NCBI RefSeq assembly: GCF_026914185.1
Contig: NC_070572.1
Location: forward strand, 2,170,001 to 2,234,000
Length of the DNA stretch: 64,000 nt
Reading direction: 5' to 3'
Source of the DNA: Puccinia triticina
Lineage: Eukaryota > Basidiomycota > Pucciniomycetes > Pucciniales > Pucciniaceae
Shown: positions 1-10,738 of the stretch, one piece after another
How positions within the stretch are numbered: position 1 is the stretch's first letter
How the letters are laid out: every line of letters starts with the position of its first letter
Program-made: the position numbers and the translations under genes
Notes under the pieces: model-generated
Told to the model about the DNA's origin: nothing
Seen by the model: the letters and a program-made list of their open reading frames with translations, nothing else
Database searches by the model: none

Positions 1-2568
1 GCTGAAGAAGGCACACATAGTGTTTGTTCCACCCTTGCAATTCCATTACTAGCGGATGTAAACTCAGATTCCTCCTTAAAGTCGCCTTATCATTCCATCA
101 TCACTGCATTCACCATGCTATCCTGACTTGTGTCAGGTTGGATAGATGCACGTCATACCAGGATGAGCGGTTGTCAGATAATTACTCATTACCAGGTACA
201 TTTTTCCGTTGGTTTATCAAACCTACCCCAGTTTCTGTTACTTGGCATATCAATAGACATTGGATGGTTCTGCGCTGGCTTGTTGGGTGGGCAGCTTGTA
301 GCCGGGGGATCAGTCTGGATAATATCTCTTTTGGTAGGTACAGGATGACAGTCAAATTCTTGCTGTGTGAGTGGTTCTCAGTTCCTTCCTTTCCTCATGT
401 TCTTTACATGGCCTTGATGAACTAACCTCACAAATGAGATGAATGTCGAACTGCCAAGCCAAATTTATATGCAACATTCATTACAGTTCTGCAGGTATAA
501 CAGCGATGGTGAAAAAGGAGAATTATGCCGTGCTGCCTTTTTTCACTTGTAAATGGATGTCTCGCGTGCGGGGTGGAAGGACCTTGAGATTGGAGGTGAG
601 AGTGACATTGACTTTATGAAGGCAAGAGTACCGCGGTGAGATGGTATTAAGGCTTCTATTCACAGGTAACTAGGAAAATCACCAGGCAATAATTTTGGTC
701 GGCTGTTCTTCAGCTACACTGTTGTGGGGAAGTGTTAATCTACTGTTGCATTGATCAGTCAAGGGTGAATTAGGTTTGAATGTAAATTCCTGAACAGGAA
801 CAACTGTAGGTCAGAGGGGTGCCATGAGGCGTGGATGGCAGCCATTTTGACCTGCATGTACGGAAGCCAGGCAGTTGTTGAGAGTGTTGGTGGAGTACTG
901 CATGTCGACTGACCCGCTTCAAGGAAGGACAACCAACATACTTCAGATCTTCAATCCATGTAAATCATTTCCTTCAGCTTGAGTGGCTCACGGGTTCCTC
1001 ATGCTTCAGATCAGTCTTGCCTTCTGTATCTCCACCCTCTTTCTCTGTGACACCAATCTTCCACATGAAAAGGGTTGTCCTGATCTCAAGAAATGACACC
1101 AGCAACCACTTCCGGAGTTGATTCTCCGTTTGCACTTCCCACATGCTTATCCACTGGAGATGGGTGTGGCACATGGCCATTCCACTCTCCCGATGTGCTT
1201 GGCTAAATTTGTTGCAAAAAAACTGATTTCTGCTTCATCTCATTGAAATCTGATATGTGGGAAACAATAGCTCAATTGCTTCTGTGAATTTAATTGGTTG
1301 GGATTAACTACTGCAAAACTTGAAAAGGGAGCCCATGTGGGCTTTGGCCAGGCAGCTAAATTGGTGAGGATTGAAATCTAGGCCATAAATGACCATCCGT
1401 AGATTTCAATTACCAGATGCCAGAAGATTCCAGATTACATACTGTTCATAGTTTAAGTTGCACGCAAACATACGGCTGAATCATGACTGAATTACCCATC
1501 AGGCCATTGGTTACATATGGCAGACTTCCCAACAGAAATTACAGCTTGGCACTCTCCAGAGAGTGCCACCAAATCCCCCCTGGTGAGACAAAGTAGGAGC
1601 GCTCAAACGTCGTTTCGCGGAAGCTTAGCAAACTGGACAAAGAACCCAACAGGGCGAATCTAGTAAGGACAAATGTCCTCTGAGAAAAGGGAGCACGAGA
1701 AGCTGATATAGCAATCAATTGCCGCAGCTCAAGCTACTTAGCCGTGGAGAAAGAGATAACTTTCTCTAAACCTTTCCCTCCCCCAAAAGTTCTTCTTTAA
1801 ACAAGCAGCGGTCACTTCGCCTGCTTTTAGGTAAATACTCCCAAACAAGACTTCATTATTAGAGAATAATGTATTTAGAATAGAGTTCTAATTAGAAGCA
1901 ATAAACTTTTAGTCTTCTGATTTCTTTCAGAATTGGCAGTTAGACATGGTCACAGTCAAGGTTAGAAATTTCCCCATGGCAAGAAAGTTTCCACTTCGCT
2001 CACCAAATTTCTAGGTCACCAGTGGCGCTATTGACACTCCTAACAAGACAAAGGACTTTTCCTGAGCTTCCCTCTGGAAACACGCCGGATGGTACCTCAC
2101 TACTCATCAAGCACCCGTATTTGTCTGCGCATGAAGAGATCTCCGACCAATAGATACTTTTACTCATACTACACGCACACAATGGTTTACATTGACTGGG
2201 CCGAAAATGATTTGGTTGAGATTCCATCACAGTTGGCTAAAATAAAGGCTGTCCCCCCACCAAATTTCATGAGGCTTTAATATTAAATAGGCAGCATTAA
2301 TCAAACATGTTAAAATTGTTATGAATGATTAGATTAGAGATTCACCCGAGAAATAGTGCTTGACTTCTTCATTCATTTGAACCTAAAAGCCATGCTTTCG
2401 TCCTTTGGTAATCAGTTGTGAGGTTATTGTTTACTAAGCCAGTTCTACTTTCACATCAATCAACGCATTATACTGAGACACGTCATAATTAACAACAACC
2501 TGTTGATTATTCATTACTGGGGCGTAAGATACAGTTTAATTTCTCGTCAACTCCCACTATATACTGAG
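1..2568. other. No gene recognised; possible Helitron interior
   Basis: I see no convincing coding region on either strand here; the open frames are short and without recognisable motifs. The stretch ends in a Helitron-type 3' terminus, so part of it is probably the body of that element. I could not identify the matching 5' end (a TC after an A). Confidence 0.4.
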
Positions 2569-2575
2569 ACGAGCA

Positions 2576-2601
2576 GCGGCGAAGCCGCCTTAAAAGTCTA
2601 G
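2576..2601 (+). mobile_element. Helitron 3' terminus (hairpin plus CTAG)
   Basis: A GC hairpin (GCGGC, loop GAA, GCCGC; 2576-2588) is followed by a 9-nt spacer and CTAG at 2598-2601, then T. Rolling-circle Helitrons end in a short hairpin about 10 nt before CTRR and insert between A and T. The boundary is supported independently: homology to a gypsy integrase starts immediately after CTAG. The same hairpin, with flanking bases (GCAGCGGCGAAGCCGCC), recurs before another CTAG|T at 34060-34063. Confidence 0.7.
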
Positions 2602-3133
2602 TTACAATAAAGGGCGTAAAGATTTGCCAGTTTATAAGGAAGGAGATAAGGTTTTGCTTCTTCGGAAATTTATACAGTCGCAAAGGATTAACGCTAAGCT
2701 TGACTATAGATACATTGGACCTTTTGACGTGATAAAGATGGTTGGGCCTAATGTGGTCAAGCTGGACTTGTCTCGAGATTATCCCAAACTACACCCAGTA
2801 TTTAATGTTTCCTTGCTGACGCAATATGTGAATCCAAATACTATTCAGGGTGGTTCACTGGATTTGGGCATCAAGGACAGGTACTATTTGGATAATCAGA
2901 TTGTGGATTGGTTGAAAATAGAGGCTGTGTTAGACGTAAGGACAGTGAAGAAGGGGAAGTTAGATTATTTGATATCATGGCGAAATTCTTCCCCCGGCGA
3001 GGACACGTGGGTGTCTCAGAATCACATTCTGGTATTGGATGAGCCTTATTTGCAGCATTTCCGACGGGCGTTGGAGGCGGCTGCTAAGAAAAAGAAAGGT
3101 AAAGGTAAAATTGTTGGTGGGGATAAAGGTTAA
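2602..3133 (+). pseudogene. Ty3/gypsy chromovirus integrase C-terminus with chromodomain, 5'-truncated
   Basis: The open frame runs from the Helitron junction to a stop at 3131-3133. It shows the GPY/F-like module (KLDYRYIGPFDV, then KLHPVFNVSLL) and a chromodomain (VDWLKIEAVLDVRTVKKGKL, followed by DYLISW and EDTWV), with a lysine-rich tail. This is the extreme C-terminus of a chromovirus Pol; protease, RT, RNase H and the integrase core are absent upstream. The start is an internal codon created by the Helitron insertion, not a real initiation site, so this is a remnant. The frame itself is uninterrupted, which suggests fairly recent truncation. In related elements the chromodomain guides integration to modified chromatin. 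Confidence 0.85.
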
Positions 3134-3614
3134 GAGTAATAGGCCGAGCTTGTTTTGTAACGATCATCAATGAATTATTCATGCAAATTGTTGTGATCTT
3201 TAGCTGACTCATCTTGAGAGGTTATAGATCCGGGTGATTATTAAGATCCTTGAAGATTGAATGCTGTTTTCAATCTTGTCATGCTACGATGACGTATGAT
3301 ACCGTAGTTGTTTATTCCATTCATTCTTTGGGGTTTTTGTTTTCTTTTGACTATCTTACTCTTCTTGGTCTTTGGTTTTCCTCCCTCCCTTTTCTTCTTT
3401 TTCCTTATTGAGATATTCTTTGTTATTATTTCCACATCAAAATATATCCTCAATTGATACAAGTAAAACATACAAGGATTAAGCCAAAGTTTCTATCAAG
3501 CATCACTTAGAACTTTGAATCTCGTTACTATTCAAGCATCCGGCGAGTCATCCTCTTGGATTGACTTCATAGCCTATATATCGCGAACTGAGTAGTAGCC
3601 TGACCATCACACTC
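3134..3614. other. Non-coding, gypsy 3' flank
   Basis: This follows the chromovirus stop codon and should contain the rest of that element's 3' region. No second LTR copy is present, so LTR limits cannot be drawn. I see a pyrimidine-rich stretch around 3350-3410 and no gene. Confidence 0.4.
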
Positions 3615-4085
3615 TACAGCCTCTTTGACTGGAAGGAATCCATTCCGGTCGAAGGGGCTCTACCCTCTCGACCGCAAGGAATTCCTTCCAGTCGAAGAGG
3701 CTGTAGAGCCCCTTCGACTGGAAGGATTCCCTTCCGGTCGAAGGGGTCTGCAGCCTCTTCGACTGGAAGGAAACCCTTCCGGTCGAAGGGGTCTGCAGCC
3801 TCTTCGACTTGAAGGAATTCCTTCCGGTCGAAGGGGCTCTACAGCCTCTTCAACTGGAAGGAATTCCTTCCGGTCGAAGGGGCTCTACAGCCTCTTCAAC
3901 TGGAAGGAATTCCTTCCGGTCGAAGGGGCTCTACAGCCTCTTTGACTGGAAGGAATCCCTTCAGGTCGAAGGGGCTCTACAGCCTCTTCAACTGGAAGGA
4001 ATTCCTTCCGGTCGAAGGGGCTCTACAGCCTCTTCGACTGGAAGGAATCCCTTCCGGTCAAAAGGGCTATAAACCCTACCAACTG
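3615..4085. repeat. Palindromic minisatellite, GGAAGGAATTCCTTCC type
   Basis: About ten copies of a unit of roughly 45-55 bp, each an imperfect palindrome: CTTCGACTGGAAGGAAT mirrored by TCCTTCCGGTCGAAG, joined by GGGGCTCTACAGC. Copies are close to each other, with small unit-length differences. The run is open in several frames on both strands, but this is a consequence of the repeat. Each unit could form a hairpin of about 16 bp. Confidence 0.9.
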
Positions 4086-4436
4086 GAAGGAAGACCTTCC
4101 AGTAGAAAATAATATAAATAAGGCCTCCATTTTCACCAAAATTTTCTCCCCACGCTCCCCCACCTAGGCACTTTAAAGCCATAGGGGAGTGTCAAAGGCA
4201 ATGGGGGCTTAGGGTACTGGTTAGCGGGATTTGCGCCAGCCCTACTGAGTTAAAACTCATGGTTTTTTTGGTTTTGATGGGGGGAAAGCCTTGAACCAAA
4301 GTTCCATGAGTTACAGGTTTTAGTGAACTTAGATGAACTTAGATTATTGGATTTTTTGGCCTGTGGGAATGTGGATTCCAGGTCCCCAAATGACTGTACT
4401 TGTTTTTTTAGTGGTGAGACTTTTTAAGCATACAAG
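4086..4436. other. Non-coding spacer
   Basis: Between the minisatellite and the foldback element I see no gene, only A/T runs and short repeats. Confidence 0.5.
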
Positions 4437-4552
4437 CACTGTGAAAAAAACTCAAGAAACTTCTGCCAGTTGACATGAAATATTACCAAGGCCCCTTTGT
4501 AATATTGCATGTCAACTGGCAGCAGTTTCTTGAGTTTTTCTTTTCCACAGTG
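4437..4552. mobile_element. Foldback MITE, 116 bp, TSD CAAG
   Basis: Almost the whole element is one inverted repeat. The left arm begins CACTGTGAAA and runs through CTGCCAGTTGACATG; the right arm is its complement and ends CACAGTG. The central loop is about 12 nt. CAAG flanks both ends (4433-4436 and 4553-4556), consistent with a 4-bp target duplication. No coding capacity. The transposase family is not clear. Confidence 0.75.
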
Positions 4553-5578
4553 CAAGGAAGCTTCAAAAAACTCCAAATAAATTCACAGAGGACAATAATA
4601 AGATTTTCTATTGATTGGTAAAAAAGAAAATTGAAAATTTGCGGCCTTCATGTGCAGTGCGTGAAGTGTATGCAAACTTTGCAGACTGCCCAGTGCACAA
4701 AGAGCTTTTCGCAGTGTGTGAAGTAAGTCCGTAAAATAAAGCAAAAAACCTTTCAGTTGCTTGTAATCTTTCAGCTCTTTCCGCTTTGACAAAGACTCAA
4801 TCCCCTCCCCATGCCATTCACCAACCTGAGCCATGTGATGCGCTCATTCTTGCTATCATTGACCCCACACGTGCCGTCTACTACCATTGGTTGGACTTGG
4901 TTGACTGGGCAAGATTTTTGTTCTTAGGTCAAGGATCTGTTTGCTCACGTCAAGTAAGGGGATGTTTATTTTTTACAATGTATGTTTTACACTGCATCCA
5001 AATTGTAAATTCCACACAATGTAAAATTGTACCATAGAGGGCATTGGCTGAATTTTACATGTGATCATCAAAATAAGACCCCATGTAAAGATGGCCCATG
5101 CAAAAGGCACAATGTGCAAGTACAACTGATATTTGTCACAACATAATTTTACAATTCATATCTGACATGGTATATCCTGTGCAAAAGAGATCATGTGTAA
5201 AGTTAAAGAAGTAACTAAAAAGAATGAAATTCAAATTGTATCTCACTACCATGTAAAAATTGTAACATGGAAAAAAGGATATTAACATCCATAATCTGCT
5301 GATTTACATGTGATGCAAAAAAAGCAGAAAACAAACCAGCCAACAATTCAAGAAAAAAATGTAACACCCAACAAAATCAAAGAAATGAGCTAGACCAAAG
5401 CACCCCACACTATCCTAGCAGACTTCCGCGTAGGTGCTACAGAATTGTTACCTGCCAGATGATTATGTTGAGAGTGCTTATCTGCCTCCCTGCTTGCATT
5501 CTCCTTGGCCACCACCTTCTTGCCTGCCTTCTCCTTGGCCTCGGCCACCGCTTTCCAATTCCAATAGTGTGCTTCAAT
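4553..5578. other. Non-coding; TGTAAA-rich repeat region
   Basis: No gene seen. The segment 4960-5320 is dense in TGTAAA/TTTACA words in both orientations. It resembles the termini of the TIR repeat near 12.3 and 23.9 kb and may be a decayed relative of it. Confidence 0.4.
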
Positions 5579-5984
5579 TCAATCCCAGTCCGCGTCGTCC
5601 AAAGGACAAGGCTGGAAACCAGAAGCTGATGGTTTCTTAACCGCCTTTGAGGGCACCTTCTTCTTGACATTGAGTACCTTAGGTCCACCTGGTGCTGGCG
5701 CGGGAGGGACTTCAGGAGTTGAGTCGCCCCTTTTAACCTTCTTTGTTGGATGGAAACGCTTTGCACCGGCACCAGGGTTCAGTTGCACCGGTGCAGTTGC
5801 TGACGGGGGAGCTAAGGGAGCGGCCACAAGAATTTTAGCTGAACCAGCTGGGCCACTCTTGATCTTCTTTGTTGGATGGACTTGTTTCAAACTGGTACCA
5901 GGGTTTAGTTGCGCCGGTGCAGTCGCTGGCAGGGAAGACAAGGGAGCGGCCAATGTGAGAACTCCTTTGGGACGGGTGGCAGTT
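5579..5984 (-). pseudogene. Last exon of a Pro/Ala/Lys-rich protein (orphan fragment)
   Basis: On the minus strand an exon opens after a good acceptor (pyrimidine-rich, ending CAG at 5985-5987) and runs to a stop at 5579. It encodes about 134 residues rich in Pro, Ala and Lys. It contains an internal duplication of about 35 residues: SATAPVQLNPG..HPTKKVK and PATAPAQLNPG..HPTKKIK. The KKIK/KKVK motifs look like nuclear localisation signals. No upstream exon can be found. The minus-strand fragment at 9452-10170 ends in a compositionally similar exon, so both may be remnants of one multicopy, possibly transposon-linked, gene family. Function unknown. Confidence 0.45.
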
Positions 5985-6690
5985 CTGCGAGGGGGAAATA
6001 CCAGTTATAATATTTCAAAGATGTAAGAAGCTATTACAACTGTTACGGGTGGTTTGAAAGACCTGCCCCTCTATGATACTACACAAGAGCTATCACAACA
6101 AATTTATTTATTGTTGTGGCAAAACTAATGATAGAGAAAACTATGTGCAGCAGTCTCTTATCAGACCTAGATCAAACTTGAATTCAGCGGAAAGTGGATT
6201 TTGTATGGGAAATGGAGTTAGAGTGGTTTTACAGCAGCCTTGAGTCAGATAATGGAAATGAGTCTTTAACGTAAGATATGTTTTATATGGTTTTATATGT
6301 TTGTGATATGAAAGGTGGAGATAAACTGATACAAAACTTGTGAGAGAACTGATGTTATATGTGAACTATTCAAAGTGTCTTTGCCCTCTTCCTTAACCTT
6401 CAGTTAAGAGCACAATGGGTTAAGATCACTCTGACTTGTTAAGAGCACAAGTGGGTGATGCTTGCTACTTGACTACTTAGAACTACTCTGAGGCATGAAA
6501 GATGTTGATGGGCAACTTGATTGAGATCACACTACTGGATTTTATGTGGATGTGACTAGTAACTCTGAGTGAGATGTGTGTTCTGGTTAGGATTGCCTGA
6601 GTGGCATGCCGAAAAACTGAGGAGGGAAAATCTCCTCCTTTTATAGTAAAATGTGAGGGATTTTTGCTGGTGGGGATCCTTGTGAGGGAT
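5985..6690. other. Non-coding spacer
   Basis: No gene recognised between the orphan exon and the GTGGTGTCCA repeat. The sequence is AT-rich. Confidence 0.45.
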
Positions 6691-6990
6691 TTTTGCTGGT
6701 GTGACCACCACACAGGTGTCCATGTGGTGATGGTATCCACGTGGTTGTGGTGGTGGTGTCCATATGGTACCCACGTGGTTGTGGTGTCCATGTGGTGTCC
6801 ACGTGGTGGTGTCCATGGCGCCTACACAATTATGGAGGTGTCCACAGGTGGAGCCATGCTGTGGTACGTGGGTGGAGACAAACAACAACCCTGGAGGTGT
6901 CCACAGTTGGAACCATGCTGTGGTGCGTGGGTGGAGCCAAACAACAATCATTGAGTTGTCCACAGGTGGAACCATGCCATGGGAAGAGCC
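6691..6990. repeat. GTGGTGTCCA-rich tandem repeat
   Basis: The first half (about 6710-6830) is built of short words GTCCAYGTGGT and GTGGTTGTGGT. The second half (about 6833-6985) has three copies of a unit of about 60 bp containing GAGGTGTCCACAGGTGGA, ACCATGCTGTGGT and GTGGGTGGAG. Open frames across it are repeat artefacts. Confidence 0.8.
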
Positions 6991-7828
6991 AAACCACGCC
7001 ACTACATACACTACAAATATGTCCTTGAGTCTAATTCTATAATATGTACTATCAAAATATCTCTACAGTATGTAATTATGCTTATGAACACAGTATAATA
7101 CTAGTAACTTTTGACTGAGTGCAGCTAGCCTAGTGGTTCCAGTGAGTGACTAGGGGTTATATGACCTGTAGAATCCAATTATGCAATAATACATCTAGAA
7201 ATATGTCTCCTTCTCAATAGTAAACTGTGACTTTATGTGATTTGATACTTGAAACACATTTGGCACACCACACCGATGTGATGCTAAAACCGTGTTGGGG
7301 ACCCAAATTGTCCGCACGGGTTTGCGGAGGTTTCGGGCTGCGGATTCTGCAAGGCTGGCGCGGAGCGGCACAGTGCGGAATATGTCCACAAGGCAGAGCG
7401 CGGGGCTATGTACACGGCGCGGCGGCGGCGGAGCTCAACGACGGAGCTGGACTTGACTTACGCAGGCCTGCGCGGACTGGCTAGTATAGGCTGTGACCGG
7501 GGGAAGCCGTGACAGCCAAAGCGGGCCATGTCAGCGGGAGTAGCTGGGGCGGAGGCAGCATGTGGGATCCCGGCATTGAAGGCTAGACAGTGTAAGCCCC
7601 CCCTTTTGGGGTCTCACAAAGCTTTCACAAAGAGTATCACAGACTCTAGTATTTAGCCCACGCCTCCTTCCACATCCTAGCCGGTAGAGATCTTGCCCTC
7701 TACATCTCTCCTGGCTAGCCCTTCTGCAATCCAAAGCCCCACCGATTGGAACTAGAAGCTCAAAAGGCTCCGGCCTCGTCCCACTCGCCCGCCTTTCTCA
7801 TTGTCTCCAGTGAGGGTCCACCGGACCC
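6991..7828. other. Non-coding; GC-rich stretch and LTR-like segment
   Basis: 7290-7560 is strongly GC-rich. 7590-7740 (GGGGTCTCACAAAGC .. TTCACAAAG .. GTAGAGATCTTG) resembles 10455-10720, suggesting a second degraded copy of the same LTR. No gene is seen. Confidence 0.4.
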
Positions 7829-7836
7829 TTACAGAC

Positions 7837-8907
7837 TAGAGATCGCCGAGTGGACCCGGGTACCCGTGGCGGGTGCGGGTACCTGCGGTCATTTTGGGCA
7901 TATTTAGATACCCGGACTCGGACTTGGCACCTGTAGGGCGGGTACCCGTGGCGGGTATCACGGGTACCGCCTACAATTCAACCCTCTAGCCGTTCTATGC
8001 CGGCTTCAAGGGTGGTGTAACCTCTTGATGACCGACACAGACCGGTCATCAAGGGAGTATATACCCTCTCGATGCCTGACCTGGGCGGGGTATCAAGAGG
8101 GTGTATGTTTACCCTCTCGATGTCCGGCCTGTGCTGGACACCGAGACGGCATATCGGTGTCCAGCACATACTGGACGACGAGAGGGCATACACTCTCAAT
8201 GTCCGGCACAGAGCGGACATCGGGAGGGTGTATGTATGCCCTCTCGATGTCCGGTATGTGCTGGACACCAACACTCTCGATGTCCGGCACAGAGCGGACA
8301 TCGGGAGGGCATACATTATACATACACCCTCCCGATGTCCGGTATGTGCTGGACACCAAGAGGGCATACAGTCTTGATGACCGGCACAGACCGGACATCG
8401 AGAGGGTGTGTGTATATCCTCCCAATGTCCGGTCTGTGCCGGTCATCAAGAGTTTACACCACCATCATTGAGGGTGTATATACCCTCTCGGTGCCCGGTC
8501 TGGGCCGGATATCGAGAGGGTATGTCTGCGTGTGAATTCTTGATGTCTGGTCTGGGCCGGACATCAAGAGTGGATGCCCTCTCGATGTCCAGCACATACC
8601 GGACATCGAGAGGGCATACATACACCCTCCCGATGTCCGCTCTGTGCTGGACATCAAGGGTGTATGCCCTCTCGGCGTCCAGCATGTGCTGGACACCGAG
8701 AGGGTTAGGTTAGCGGGGGCCATGATCGCGCTGCAAAAGGTCGTCCGCGACTGTTCCTCTCCAGACCTTTTGCAGCAGGTACCTGGACGGGTACCCGCCA
8801 TCCAAAATTTACATACCCGCACCCGCGGGCGGGTACCCGCCGAGGGCTGACGGGTACCCGCCCACGGATACCAGGTACCCCCCACGGGTACCCACGGGCG
8901 ATCTCTA
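7837..8907. mobile_element. hAT-type non-autonomous element 1 (8-bp TSD TTACAGAC)
   Basis: TIRs TAGAGATCGCC (7837-7847) and GGCGATCTCTA (8897-8907) are flanked by identical 8-bp duplications TTACAGAC (7829-7836, 8908-8915). An 8-bp duplication with TAGRGAT-like ends is characteristic of hAT elements. Both subterminal regions are packed with the palindrome CGGGTACCCG. The interior is a palindromic minisatellite (8020-8710) and there is no transposase, so it must have been mobilised in trans. Its architecture matches the element at 29865-30434, although the internal arrays differ. Confidence 0.9.
8020..8710. repeat. Palindromic minisatellite inside hAT element 1
   Basis: About a dozen palindromic units of the form CCCTCTCGATGTCCGG (4-8 nt loop) CCGGACATCGAGAGGG, separated by TGTATGTATGC-like spacers. 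Spacing and sequence vary (tcga/ttga, gaccgg/gtccgg). The CTCTYGATG..CCGG core is shared with arrays at 12.5, 22.5, 31-32, 35 and 38.8 kb. Confidence 0.9.
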
Positions 8908-8915
8908 TTACAGAC

Positions 8916-9451
8916 AGGGGCGAGGAAGCTAAGGAGAGAGGAGTCCAACAGTGGGCAATGACATGCGGCCATGTTGACAGAAGATCTGCGTGAGAGCGGA
9001 ATGTGTGGATGACGTGTGTGGTTGTGGGAGTGTGGCTTGGCGGATGGCATGCGTGAGAGGCAGGCGGAGGAGGATGGTTTTATTTCTCACATTGTTTTTC
9101 CATTTTGTACAGAGGGGGGGGGGGGAGTTTTCCCCCATCATCTCATCATTGTTTTTATTTACAGATTCTTACTTGATTTTTGTTACTCTGTTATGTATTC
9201 CTTACGGCAGAGGTGTTACTAATTGCGGAGTTTATATTTTGTGTACTTTACAGCGGATTTCACCGTGTTTACTGCGGCTTTTCTATGTGTTTTGTGGTTA
9301 TTTATACATTATTTTACTTGCTTCTTTGATTATTATACCCCTACACTTACTTGCGGAGCGGAGAAGAGTTTTCCCAGATCACCCAAATTTACCCGGGAAT
9401 TATCTTGGAGCAGCGGAGGTCCCTATATTTCTACGCAGTGACCTCTTTTGT
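8916..9451. other. Non-coding spacer with poly-G tract
   Basis: No gene recognised. There is a poly-G tract at about 9114-9126, followed by a T-rich region. An open frame on the plus strand (8990-9478) is hydrophobic and lacks a recognisable motif; I do not call it. Confidence 0.4.
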
Positions 9452-10170
9452 TCACCACACCAACAGAGCTGGAACTAAACTGGGTGAGCCTTGATAATCA
9501 GTCAAAGTGTCTTGATCACCTGCGCGACCCCTTTTTTTCCGCACAACTTTGGTGGCCAGTGCTAGCAACGGCAAGATAGCCGGAGGGGCCACCATGGGTA
9601 TAGCGTCTACCTGAACTTTCTTTGCCCGCTTGATCCTTATATTCAAGGTGGGTTGTTCCTCTATGGGGGAAGCGGATTCTTGGGCAGGTTTCTTGTCCTC
9701 CAGGGAGCTTCTCTTTCTTTGACAGGTTTCTTGAAGAATTCTACATTGCTCAAATGAAGGGGAAGGAATCATTAGATTTTTTTTAAAAAAAAAAAAACAA
9801 TACAAACTGCAAAGCACCACTTACGTGCGCCTGTAGCAAGATTGGGCTCAACTACCGCCAAGAAGACCGCCTTCACAGGTTGGATATGGATCCCGCTTTG
9901 CTGGTCTGTGTAGTACAAGAAATATAACACCACCCACATTTGAGAAAATGGGAGGTTTGGCCCTGCTTGGGGGTTATTGCAAGCAATGTTAGCAATGCTT
10001 TGATCAAAAAATAAATCCTCCTTGGGCGTCCATTGTTGGGATTAGATCACCCAGCTGGTATTTGGTTGGGCCCCACTGATACTACCAGGAACACAGTTAA
10101 TCAATCTTGCATGTACGTTGTTTTCCAGGTCGTTGTGCAACCACACGCCAGTTATGCCTTTGACATGGCG
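9452..10170 (-). pseudogene. Degenerate two-exon ORF of a repeated family, function unknown
   Basis: On the minus strand, coding-like sequence is read from about 10170 (HVKGITGVWLHNDLENN), with a stop codon after NTSWVI. It continues as WTPKEDLFFDQSIANIAC and WVVLYFLYYTDQQSGI and ends in VVEPNLATGA before a GTAAGT donor near 9826. A second exon (about 9740-9452) is Lys/Pro/Ala-rich, with IKRAKKV and KVVRKKRGR basic clusters. The in-frame stop and missing 5' end mark it as broken. The conserved first exon suggests a transposon-encoded or multicopy gene, but I do not recognise the family. The tail resembles the fragment at 5579-5984. Confidence 0.45.
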
Positions 10171-10454
10171 CAATACCTTGCCCCATTAATGTGACCCGCC
10201 CCAAAAGCGGCAAGATATGAGAGTATAGAACTTGCCAGTATGTTGAAAGGATAGAAAGATTGTTGGCTAGGAGTTTTGGAAATTGAGATGGTGACGGACG
10301 GGAAATAGCAGTCTGCAGATGATAAGAGAGGAGGGAGAAATACTTACCGGCATGCTTTGCTTGCTTTGAGTTATGGCTTGCCATACAACAAGTACAATCC
10401 AAACGGGTGGGGATTGCAGTTGGGGACCTAGAGATTGCCTGTGAATGCAAGGAT

Positions 10455-10720
10455 GACGTAAAACCCCCGCGCCGCGGGCGCTGTGGATTTCACAAGCCGT
10501 TCACAAGGATTCAACTCAACCCCATATAGTCTTAATATCCCTGCTCCCCCTCCTAGCTCAGTAGAGACCTTGACCATTCTGACTGTCTCCCCTGAGCTAG
10601 GTGAGCCTTTCTTCCTTTTTCTGTTCCCTCTTTTTCTTCACAACCATGTGTACATAGTAGAGACCTTGACCCTTCTGACTGTCTCCCCTGAGCTAGCTCC
10701 CTTTGCAATCAAGCCGAAGT
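10455..10720 (+). repeat. LTR remnant with internal duplication
   Basis: The segment ends right before a primer-binding-site-like sequence. It contains two copies, about 100 bp apart, of TAGAGACCTTGACC, TTCTGACTGTCTCC and CCTGAGCTA (about 10560-10600 and 10657-10697). It resembles 7590-7740. No partner LTR is found in the window, so the left limit is approximate. Confidence 0.45.
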
Positions 10721-10738
10721 TGGTATCAGAACTCCAGG
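10721..10738 (+). other. Primer-binding-site-like sequence, tRNA-iMet type
   Basis: TGGTATCAGAACTCCAGG starts like the common TGGTATCAGAGC site, complementary to the 3' end of initiator tRNA-Met. It diverges after 10 nt, as expected for a decayed element. It lies just inside the LTR remnant. Confidence 0.5.

Noticed and set aside
8020..8710. CRISPR-like array or coding repeats
   Set aside because: Units are palindromic with no unique spacers of constant length, and the context is a eukaryotic transposon.
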